Origin: Euryarchaeota archaeon UBA171
GTDB lineage: Archaea > Thermoplasmatota > Poseidoniia > Poseidoniales > Thalassarchaeaceae
Direction: 5' to 3'
Assembly (NCBI GenBank): GCA_002497295.1
Contig: DANO01000039.1
Coordinates: forward strand, 4,041-13,148
Length of the DNA: 9,108 nt
Program-made: the position numbers and the translations under genes
The notes under the pieces: generated by a model
Seen by the model: the letters and a program-made list of their open reading frames with translations, nothing else
Database searches by the model: none
Told to the model about the DNA's origin: nothing
Part shown: positions 1-6,038 of the stretch, one piece after another
Layout: each line of letters begins with the position of its first letter
Numbering within the stretch: the first letter of the stretch is position 1

Positions 1-401
1 TTTAAGAGGTCTCTAATATCAAACTCTGAACGAGCATGATTCCATCTCACCTCAGCATCAGGGGGGCCTCTTGAAGGATGATTCTTAGCATCCCATCTAA
101 GTGCTTGAGTGCCCTCGATGAAATCAAAATCCATCTCTTCGAAATGGTCCTGCCACAATACCTTGTTACCTGGTTGTCGCATAGCTTCATTCACCAATGC
201 CTCGTGAATCAAACTAGATCTCTTTCTGAGGGCATCGTGAAACCAGTCCTCTGAGGGCCATTCCAAGCCCCTGTGATCATGGCAGTAGACAACATCTGTT
301 GGGCATAGTAACAATACGTCGTCTATTGGCCTCCCTATCGCAGATTTATCCCACCATCGTCGTGTAGTGACGCGTACATCAGCAATACTGCCTGGGGCCA
401 T
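1..401 (-). CDS. Unrecognised protein, 5' part only (runs off left edge)
   Basis: An open reading frame of 133 codons starts at the ATG at 401-399 and continues without a stop to the left edge, so the C-terminus is missing. The start is well fixed: a TGA in the same frame lies two codons upstream (405-407), and no other ATG, GTG or TTG falls in the first 25 codons. No Shine-Dalgarno is visible before the ATG, so the mRNA may be leaderless. The visible part is soluble in character and rich in Trp, Asp, Glu and His. It has segments such as DDVLLLCPTDVVYCHDHRG (about residues 27-45), WPSEDWFHDALRKRS, and an acidic stretch EEMDFDFIEG. I see no signal peptide or membrane segment and do not recognise the family. 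It is divergent from the kinase-like gene at 402. That the frame is coding is likely, because it is open throughout and abuts the neighbouring gene; its function is unknown. Confidence 0.75.
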   Translation of the reverse strand, partial: MAPGSIADVRVTTRRWWDKSAIGRPIDDVLLLCPTDVVYCHDHRGLEWPSEDWFHDALRKRSSLIHEALVNEAMRQPGNKVLWQDHFEEMDFDFIEGTQALRWDAKNHPSRGPPDAEVRWNHARSEFDIRDLL

Positions 402-1541
402 ATGTCAGCGAGTAGCGGATACAACTTGGACTCGCCGGTCTTCCCAAACCCTCATTCATCGAATCTTGGTGGAAGTCTCGTGGACCGACAAGGGCTATCC
501 GAAAAAGAGTGGAAAGAAGCCTTGAAGAGATTGTCGAACACCCTCCAGTCATCAGAGCGCGAGAAAGTCATCTTGGTCGGGGATGTGATGCTAGATCGTT
601 ATCATCACGGATTTTCAAATAATCTCAACTCTACCGCTCCTGTGCCCGTACTCAAAATAACCAGAACCGAAGAGAACGCAGGTGCAGCTGCCCACATTGC
701 TCAGAGTCTCGCCTCACTGGGCATATCTGTGGGCCTGCACGCAGTCATCGGTTCAGATAGTGAAGGCATGGCAATAAGAGACAGTCTGGAAGACTTGGGG
801 GTGGAGATTTCTGGACTGGAGATCATAGACGACCATTCGACACTAGTCAAGACAAGATATTTCGCTTCTAGGGAGAGTTTGTTGGATAGACCGCAGATAA
901 TGCTTCAAGCTGATAGAGAAGACTCCGAAGGCATCCCTGACAGCATCTCGAACACTATCTGCTCCAAGGCACTTAAGGCGATGAAGGGGTCGATTTCACT
1001 GGTTATCTCTGACTATGACAAGGGCGTAGTGACTCGTGAAAGCGCACGTAAGCTGATTGATGAAGCAAATCGACAGGGAATCCCAGTCATAATGGATCCG
1101 AAACTGACAGGCCTAGATAGGAGCGGCGACTCAACGGTAGTGATATTTGAGAGGAGGGGGCTTGACTTACTTCGTCGAAGAATGGGCCATGATGACGCCA
1201 CATCCGCCACTGAGGCACTGATGAACGAATACAGGTGGGGAGCAGTCTTGGTTCTTGGTGGAAACGCTGGAGTGACGCTCTTTCATTCGGACGGTCGCCA
1301 AGTGTTTTCGCCTACATCAATAATCAATCCAAGACAACAGGTAGGTCTTCATGATGCAGCGGCATCAGCGCTTTCCTTCGCCCTCGGCAACGGACATGAT
1401 TTGATCGATGCCTCTATTCTGGCAGGAGCCGCATGTGACTGCATCCTGGCATCTCCTCATGGTGAATCAGTTCTAACAAGGGAAGCATTGACACTCAGGG
1501 TCGATGAAATTCTGTGGCAAATGAAAATCTCAGACCGTTGA
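402..1541 (+). CDS. PfkB/ribokinase-family kinase, RfaE (HldE kinase domain)-like, divergent
   Basis: PfkB-family proteins phosphorylate sugars or nucleosides with ATP. The closest resemblance is to the kinase domain of RfaE/HldE, which makes heptose-1,7-bisphosphate in bacteria. Visible matches in order (numbered from the ATG at 402): VILVGDVMLDRYHHG at about 56-70, TAPVPV at 78-83 (PEAPVPV in RfaE), LVISDYDKG at 200-208, and MDPK at 231-234. Key signatures are changed: the GGAANVA stretch reads AGAAAHIA, the PNxxE motif reads FERRGLD, and the catalytic GAGD reads GLHD (315-318), keeping only Gly and Asp. There is no nucleotidyltransferase domain. The core begins near residue 55, so the ATG start leaves a long, weakly conserved leader. 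A GTG at 480 preceded by GGTGGAAG is a credible alternative giving 353 residues. The gene heads a four-gene plus-strand cluster. Family assignment is firm; substrate and even activity are uncertain. Confidence 0.85.
   Translation: MSASSGYNLDSPVFPNPHSSNLGGSLVDRQGLSEKEWKEALKRLSNTLQSSEREKVILVGDVMLDRYHHGFSNNLNSTAPVPVLKITRTEENAGAAAHIAQSLASLGISVGLHAVIGSDSEGMAIRDSLEDLGVEISGLEIIDDHSTLVKTRYFASRESLLDRPQIMLQADREDSEGIPDSISNTICSKALKAMKGSISLVISDYDKGVVTRESARKLIDEANRQGIPVIMDPKLTGLDRSGDSTVVIFERRGLDLLRRRMGHDDATSATEALMNEYRWGAVLVLGGNAGVTLFHSDGRQVFSPTSIINPRQQVGLHDAAASALSFALGNGHDLIDASILAGAACDCILASPHGESVLTREALTLRVDEILWQMKISDR
468..475 (+). promoter_or_regulatory. Possible ribosome binding site for an alternative GTG start at 480
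   Basis: GGTGGAAG lies 4 bases before an in-frame GTG at 480 (GGTGG ends 7 bases before it). The ATG at 402 also has a GGGG (394-397) 4 bases upstream, so the sequence alone does not settle the start. The GTG start would leave 78 bases between the divergent genes for promoters. Confidence 0.35.
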
Positions 1542-1543
1542 AC

Positions 1544-1562
1544 ATGAAGGCGTCGTCTTCAT
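1544..1562. other. Small hairpin in the 45-base gap between genes
   Basis: ATGAAG (1544-1549) pairs with CTTCAT (1557-1562). The stem extends by a G-T wobble and a C-G pair to 8 pairs around a GTC loop. It starts just after the TGA of the kinase-like gene and ends 24 bases before the GTG of the next gene. No T-run follows, so it does not look like an intrinsic terminator. It could be an RNA processing or protein-binding site, or chance. Confidence 0.3.
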
Positions 1563-1575
1563 ACGTGCTCGGTAT

Positions 1576-1581
1576 GGGGAG
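1576..1581 (+). promoter_or_regulatory. Ribosome binding site that fixes a GTG start
   Basis: GGGGAG sits 5 bases before the GTG at 1587. The overlapping ATG at 1585 cannot be the start because it is followed at once by TGA. This supports GTG as the start of the PKD-like gene. Confidence 0.6.
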
Positions 1582-1586
1582 CCGAT

Positions 1587-2423
1587 GTGAAAAAAGGCAA
1601 TATCAAGGCTCTAGTAACGCTTCTCAGCGTGACTATAATTGTCTTGAGCACCTCCAACCCTATTTCTGCTGAAGAAGCAGAAAGTCACGACGACTCAACT
1701 CCTCCAGTACCCATATTCGAGATAGAGGGGGAAATCAACGAGAGCCCCGAACCGATGCCTCTGGATGCATCACTTAGTTACGATCCGGGCAGTGATTCGA
1801 ATAACTTGAGATATATTTGGTCCGGGACAAGGGGCGCAGACAACATTGAGATAGACTACCATGAAAACGAGTCTTTCGCTCTAATGCCAATCGGAGTGGC
1901 AGGAACCTACAAGATACGTTTGACGGTATTCGACCCATCTTTGAATTCAGCAACTTTGGAGCATGAAATCAGGGTAATCGACGTTCTGCCTCAGATACAT
2001 GCTACATTTGCTTCCCAAGTCATATCCAGTGGGGCATCGATAGAACATCCGGATGATTCAGGACCATGGTCGATAAACGCAACTGGTTCTACAGACGGTG
2101 GTTCTGAGGTAGCTGATTGTGAGTGGTATCTGGACGACTCCATCTGGCTTGAGGGGTGCAAACACTCTATTCAAGAATGGCCTGCTGTTGGTTTTGAGTC
2201 CAGGAACGTACGTCTTGAGGTGTTGGATGATGACGGATCTTTGAGTTCCATGGAATTCATTTTGGTGAATGAGCCCCAAGAAGATTTGAATATCCCCCTC
2301 TATCTTGCTCTCGGAGCACTCCTAATAGCCGGAACTCTTGCCTCCCTCTTTCGAAGGCGATCGAACTTCGATATACCAAAATGGCCCTCCAGGGTATCTG
2401 GTGAAGACCACATGCTCAAGTAG
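1587..2423 (+). CDS. Secreted, membrane-anchored PKD-like domain protein
   Basis: A 278-residue protein with the layout of a type I membrane protein. A signal peptide with a hydrophobic core (about residues 8-22) ends in a likely cleavage site after ISA (28). Two beta-rich domains follow, at about 40-132 and 134-228. One membrane helix lies at about 237-255, followed by a stop-transfer RRR (256-258) and a short cytoplasmic tail. The first domain carries a PKD-type segment: LDASLSYDPGSDSNNLRYIW fits the usual pattern of a small/Ser-rich strand, DP(D/G)xD, then YxW. The second has a weaker copy (INATGSTDGGSE, then CEWYL) with a Cys pair (178 and 191) that could form a disulfide outside the cell. 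PKD domains usually mediate binding at the surface and have no catalysis of their own. The gene starts 45 bases after the kinase-like gene and ends 21 bases before the aminopeptidase, so co-transcription is likely. A partner or ligand cannot be read from the sequence. Confidence 0.8.
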   Translation: MKKGNIKALVTLLSVTIIVLSTSNPISAEEAESHDDSTPPVPIFEIEGEINESPEPMPLDASLSYDPGSDSNNLRYIWSGTRGADNIEIDYHENESFALMPIGVAGTYKIRLTVFDPSLNSATLEHEIRVIDVLPQIHATFASQVISSGASIEHPDDSGPWSINATGSTDGGSEVADCEWYLDDSIWLEGCKHSIQEWPAVGFESRNVRLEVLDDDGSLSSMEFILVNEPQEDLNIPLYLALGALLIAGTLASLFRRRSNFDIPKWPSRVSGEDHMLK

Positions 2424-2444
2424 AGGCTGGAATTAGACTAAGTC

Positions 2445-3794
2445 ATGCACAGCAGTCCGCCGTTCGGTCGCGAAGAATATCTCCGCCGCCAGTCTGCATT
2501 GCTCTCACAGATGGATACGTCCACTGTACTATTGGTTCCAACTAACCCGATTATGAGGAGGAGCCATGATGTAAACTTCCCATATAGGGCCTCTTCAAGC
2601 ATTCTCTACCTATCAGGATGGAGTGAGCCCAACGCTCTCTTTGCAGCATGGCATGATGGCGATAAGTGGGTAACAGCGCTATTTGTCAGGGATAATGACG
2701 AGGCTGCTGAACGCTGGGAAGGCAGGAGAGTCGGTGTCCAGGGGGCTTTGGAAAACTGGGCCATCGATCATGCTTTCCCATATCCGTCCAGACTGGAGGT
2801 ACTCCAGCCCATATTGGAAAAGAGATCGAATGTGGCGCTGTTGCAGGGTTTTGACAAGGATGTCGATGAATTTGTTATCGGAATGATCGCAGAGAAAAAC
2901 AGAGATAAAATAGTCACAGGGAGAGGCCCTTCCTCATTGACGGACCCATACTCAATACTCGCTGAATTGAGGTTGAGAAAATCTGATTCAGAAATTGACC
3001 TTATGAGGAAATCCGCATTAATAGCAAGCGATGCACATCTATTAGCAATGAAAGAGACTTCAGGAGCTACGACTGAATCGGAAATTCAGTCTATTATCGA
3101 AGCAGTCTTTACACGCAATAGTTCTGAGTGTAGCTACGGATCCATAGTGGCAGGTGGCGATAATGCGACCATACTCCACTATCATTCCAACTCTGAGCCT
3201 ATCCGGGATGGAGATTTAGTTTTGATAGACGCTGGATGCGAAGTGAATGGGTATGCATCCGACATTACGAGGACATGGCCAGTATCTGGAAAATTTACCA
3301 AGAGCCAGAAGGAAATCTATGAAATCGTCCTCGAGGCACAAGAGGCGGCTATATCCAAGTGTAGGCCAGGCAACTCATGGTTAGACCCGCATAGGGCTGC
3401 AATGGAAGTAATTTCAAAGGGATTAATCGGTCTGGGAATCCTAAATTGTTCGTTAAAGGCCGCAATGGGCGAAGATTTGAATGGCGAAACCCGCCGATAT
3501 TTCATGCATGGAACTAGCCATTCTCTAGGATTGGATGTCCATGACGTTGGCGTCACCAGGCCTAACGGCGAGGGGCCTGGGAGAATCTTTGAAGCCGGAA
3601 TGATTCTGACGGTTGAGCCAGGCCTGTATTTCCCTCTTTGGACCGGTGATGGGGGCGCCCCTGAACGCTATCTAGGAATCGGCATACGCATAGAAGACGA
3701 CGTACTCATCACAGATGATGAACCCGAAGTCCTCACTAACAGCTGCCCGAAAACAGTCGAAGATATTGAGATGGTAATCGGTTCGGAGGCATGA
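2445..3794 (+). CDS. pepP: Xaa-Pro aminopeptidase (M24B, PepP type)
   Basis: A metallo-aminopeptidase that removes an N-terminal residue preceding proline, normally in the cytoplasm. The N-terminal AMP_N domain (about 1-165) has the typical RRSHDVNFPYRASSSILYL stretch (38-56), GWSEP (58-62) and FVRDNDEAAERWEGRRVG (80-97). The C-terminal pita-bread domain (about 180-445) has all five metal ligands expected from E. coli PepP: D262 and D273 (IDAGCEVNGYASDITRTWP), H359 (MHGTSHSLGLDVHD), E391 (LTVEPGLYF) and E417 (GIGIRIEDD). Active-site histidines at H245 (LHYHSN) and H366 are also present. The 449-residue length matches the family, and the ATG start aligns with the PepP N-terminus. There is no signal peptide. 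Its stop overlaps the next start (ATGA at 3791-3794), so translation is probably coupled. With the surface protein upstream this would fit peptide use as food, but that role is inferred. Confidence 0.95.
   Translation: MHSSPPFGREEYLRRQSALLSQMDTSTVLLVPTNPIMRRSHDVNFPYRASSSILYLSGWSEPNALFAAWHDGDKWVTALFVRDNDEAAERWEGRRVGVQGALENWAIDHAFPYPSRLEVLQPILEKRSNVALLQGFDKDVDEFVIGMIAEKNRDKIVTGRGPSSLTDPYSILAELRLRKSDSEIDLMRKSALIASDAHLLAMKETSGATTESEIQSIIEAVFTRNSSECSYGSIVAGGDNATILHYHSNSEPIRDGDLVLIDAGCEVNGYASDITRTWPVSGKFTKSQKEIYEIVLEAQEAAISKCRPGNSWLDPHRAAMEVISKGLIGLGILNCSLKAAMGEDLNGETRRYFMHGTSHSLGLDVHDVGVTRPNGEGPGRIFEAGMILTVEPGLYFPLWTGDGGAPERYLGIGIRIEDDVLITDDEPEVLTNSCPKTVEDIEMVIGSEA
3785..3789 (+). promoter_or_regulatory. 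Shine-Dalgarno GGAGG inside the end of pepP, start-deciding for mqnC
   Basis: A perfect GGAGG lies only 1 base before the ATG at 3791, too close for normal use. It is 7 bases before an in-frame TTG at 3797 (third codon). The TTG may therefore be the true start, or translation begins at the ATG by coupling to pepP termination. Confidence 0.55.
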
Positions 3795-4897
3795 GATTGA
3801 CTATTTCCAATTCTCAGGTAAGTTCGCCGGACTCCCGTATTGGGTTAGATCAGGCCACTGCCATATACACTGATATGGAATTCCACGAGCTCTTGAACAT
3901 GGCCCAAGCAAGACGAAGGCTGATGGTCCCGGGTAACCATGTAACATATCTGGTTGATAGGAATATCAACTACACGAATGCTTGCACCATAAACTGCCAA
4001 TTCTGCTCTTTTTACCGTCCACCAGACCATCCTGAAGCCTACACTCAGACTGTTGATGAAATAAGTGAGAGAATATCCGCATTGGAGGAGGTCGGCGGCA
4101 CCAGGATTCTCATGCAAGGGGGAGTGAATCCAGATCTCCCACTGGTATGGTACACTGAACTAATTTCAGAGCTAAGGTCGAGACACCCCGAGATAGCATT
4201 CGACTGTTTCTCTCCAATCGAGATTGAAGGCATCGCGGAAGTAGCGAATAAGACCACGGCTGAAGTATTGACAGCCCTCAAAAAAGCAGGAATGACAGGT
4301 CTTCCTGGTGGCGGCGCGGAGATGTTGGTCGATAACGTAAGACTCGACATCTCTCCAATCAAGGGCTCATCAGAAAGGTGGATTGGAGTTATGAGGGAGG
4401 CACAGAGACTAGACTTGACTACGTCTGCGACAAACGTCTTCGGATTCGGGGAGACGTTGCGTCAGAGGATAGAACACCTAGACCGTATCAGGCATCTACA
4501 AGATGAAGCAATTTCAGAGGGTAGAAGGGGATTCACATCCTTTATCGCGTGGCCGGTTCAGCTTGAGAACAACTCATTCGGACGTAGAAATAGGGGTAGA
4601 AATAGAATCGAGATGGGTGCTGGACCAATTGATTACCTCCGTCATTTAGCGATATCAAGACTCTATCTGGATAACATATCTCACATACAGGCATCCTGGC
4701 CAACCATGGGGCTTGGAATTGCTCAAATAGGCCTCAGCGCAGGTGCTGATGATATCGGCTCCACTATGATGGAGGAAAACGTAGTTTCTGCCTCAGGGAC
4801 AACTCGAACCTCGGCCTCAGAATTAGAGCTGAGGAAGATGATAGAATCTGCAGGCTTCACTCCTGTAAAGAGAGATTCAGATTATCTGCACCTATGA
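3791..4897 (+). CDS. mqnC: Cyclic dehypoxanthinyl futalosine synthase-like radical SAM enzyme (MqnC)
   Basis: MqnC converts dehypoxanthine futalosine to its cyclic form in the futalosine route to menaquinone. The radical SAM cluster motif is C65-x3-C69-x2-C72 (NINYTNACTINCQFCSFYR). Other stretches favour MqnC over its relative CofH (F420 biosynthesis): ILMQGGVNPDLPL (106-118), CFSPIEIEGIAEV (139-151), LPGGGAEMLVDNVRLDISPIK (171-191, where CofH has PGTAAE and CP), FIAW (251-254), and LYLDNISHIQASWPTMG followed by GADDIGSTMMEENVVSASG (about 291-336). The 368-residue length is normal. It overlaps pepP by 4 bases, and its stop lies inside the 3' end of the convergent gene. An Arg-rich repeat at 265-272 is unusual. 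No other mqn gene is in the window, so a complete pathway is not shown. CofH is the main alternative and seems less likely. Confidence 0.88.
   Translation: MRLTISNSQVSSPDSRIGLDQATAIYTDMEFHELLNMAQARRRLMVPGNHVTYLVDRNINYTNACTINCQFCSFYRPPDHPEAYTQTVDEISERISALEEVGGTRILMQGGVNPDLPLVWYTELISELRSRHPEIAFDCFSPIEIEGIAEVANKTTAEVLTALKKAGMTGLPGGGAEMLVDNVRLDISPIKGSSERWIGVMREAQRLDLTTSATNVFGFGETLRQRIEHLDRIRHLQDEAISEGRRGFTSFIAWPVQLENNSFGRRNRGRNRIEMGAGPIDYLRHLAISRLYLDNISHIQASWPTMGLGIAQIGLSAGADDIGSTMMEENVVSASGTTRTSASELELRKMIESAGFTPVKRDSDYLHL
4584..4605 (+). repeat. Short direct repeat inside mqnC (GTAGAAATAG twice)
   Basis: GTAGAAATAG occurs at 4584-4593 and exactly again at 4596-4605, a 12-base period that stays in frame. 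It encodes the Arg/Asn-rich loop RRNRGRNR between the strand ending in FIAWPVQLENN and the helix starting near PIDYLR. Confidence 0.7.
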
Positions 4898-6034
4898 TTC
4901 TGGCCATCCATCTAGGGGGTCTAGATCCCTCACGCCAGATAGTGGCATGATTGGTATGGAAATAGCGTCTCCACGCATCGGAACAGTCAGTTCTTGTGAC
5001 CAACCAATATCCAATCCACCTTCAGGCGTCCCCCGTGGACCTTGCTTACCATTGGTTACCTTTCTGGTAAACCTCTTGCCTACCAGTTGAATTTCCCAAT
5101 GTACGGTGAATAATGGGGAGTAAATCGAACCAGGCCAAAGATTCTCAGGCTCAGGAAGAAACATGCTTCCACCATCTAATTTGACAGGAACCCACTTGCC
5201 GGGGTCAGAAACCCTCAATGGCTCCAATACGAGGGAACCTGAATTATCGGATGACATCGGGACAGTCTCCCCCACATTGGTTCCATCTGATTCGCCAAGT
5301 GCTATTCGAGATACTGGAGTGGGTGTAGAAAGACCCGGTGGAGGCTGACCCTCCTTCCTCCTCCCAACCATGCTAAGAAGCACTCCTCTTTCTGGGACCG
5401 GCATCCCAACAACCAATCTCGCATATGAAAGTGAGACTTCTGCTGGTATGGATTTAATTTCTATCTCCGCACCGTCCCCCTTCCACTCTGTTCGGACCTC
5501 TAGTGGCAAAATCGGGTCTGAGAGCCAAGATCTCTGCTTCCTCAAATCTCTGAGATTAGAGGTAACTCTGAGGAATATCGGGACTACGAATATAGGGAAT
5601 GCTATGAACAGTATTGCAGGATAATCTAGTGGGCCCAGTGAAACTGGCTCGCTGAGAATCCATCCAACTAGGGGTATATTTTCTAGCATGCTGCCAAAAA
5701 AAGCCTGAGCAGATAATGCCGCGAATATCGTGAACACACCGTATGGAAGAATCCGCCTAGATATATTGTGGAGGGGATCAGGTTTGATGAACCAGCCTTT
5801 ACGTTTCGATATGATCAGATCATTGGGGCTGTTTGACACTGGCAACTCCACTGCAATAGCACCCTGATCTTCATCCAGAGGAGTCCAATGAGCATACCAA
5901 CTTGACCTAGATCCGATATTAATTGGATTTTCAATTTCAGTCTTAAGTAAACATTCGACGGGCTTGATCAGTTCAGGGTTTGCCGAATCCCTATCAAATG
6001 GGGGATATCTCATCGATATTTTGCTTATGGGCAT
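4892..6034 (-). CDS. Unrecognised protein with two membrane segments and a beta-rich C-terminal domain
   Basis: A protein of about 380 residues that I do not recognise. From the ATG at 6034, it has an N-terminal soluble part of about 90 residues, a helix at about 95-114 (ILPYGVFTIFAALSAQAFFG) and a second at about 136-157 (YPAILFIAFPIFVVPIFLRV). A basic segment (RDLRKQR) follows, then a C-terminal region of about 210 residues rich in predicted strands. That region includes a Pro/Gly/Ser-rich linker (about 228-268), and stretches such as SPLFTVHWEIQLVGKRF recall beta-sandwich domains. Both large parts probably lie on the same side of the membrane. Starts are ambiguous: ATG 6034 is 4 bases after the reductase stop, a TTG at 6046 would overlap it by 8, and an ATG exists at 6013. 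It is the last gene of the minus cluster and overlaps the mqnC 3' end by 6 bases. Function is unknown. Confidence 0.8.
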   Translation of the reverse strand: MPISKISMRYPPFDRDSANPELIKPVECLLKTEIENPINIGSRSSWYAHWTPLDEDQGAIAVELPVSNSPNDLIISKRKGWFIKPDPLHNISRRILPYGVFTIFAALSAQAFFGSMLENIPLVGWILSEPVSLGPLDYPAILFIAFPIFVVPIFLRVTSNLRDLRKQRSWLSDPILPLEVRTEWKGDGAEIEIKSIPAEVSLSYARLVVGMPVPERGVLLSMVGRRKEGQPPPGLSTPTPVSRIALGESDGTNVGETVPMSSDNSGSLVLEPLRVSDPGKWVPVKLDGGSMFLPEPENLWPGSIYSPLFTVHWEIQLVGKRFTRKVTNGKQGPRGTPEGGLDIGWSQELTVPMRGDAISIPIMPLSGVRDLDPLDGWPES

Positions 6035-6038
6035 AATA

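Noticed and set aside
340..400. TATA-like AT-rich stretch (GATTTATCC near 343) as an archaeal promoter for the plus cluster
   Set aside because: The match to an archaeal TATA box is weak, no clear BRE precedes it, and it lies inside coding sequence.
402..1541. Reading the RfaE-like gene as evidence for a bacterial lipopolysaccharide (heptose) pathway
   Set aside because: The nucleotidyltransferase domain is absent, the kinase signature is degraded and no other heptose gene is nearby.
3845..4362. Two overlapping minus-strand open frames inside mqnC
   Set aside because: They are antisense to the radical SAM core, which is unambiguously coding.
3791..4897. CofH (F420 biosynthesis) as identity of the radical SAM gene
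   Set aside because: The GGGAE, DISPIK, FIAW and ASWPTMG stretches follow MqnC rather than CofH.
4915..4930. Near-perfect 16-base palindrome centred on TCTAGA
   Set aside because: It has no loop and no T-run, lies within coding sequence for RDLDPLDG, and is short enough to arise by chance. It was considered as a shared terminator for the convergent genes but is not convincing.
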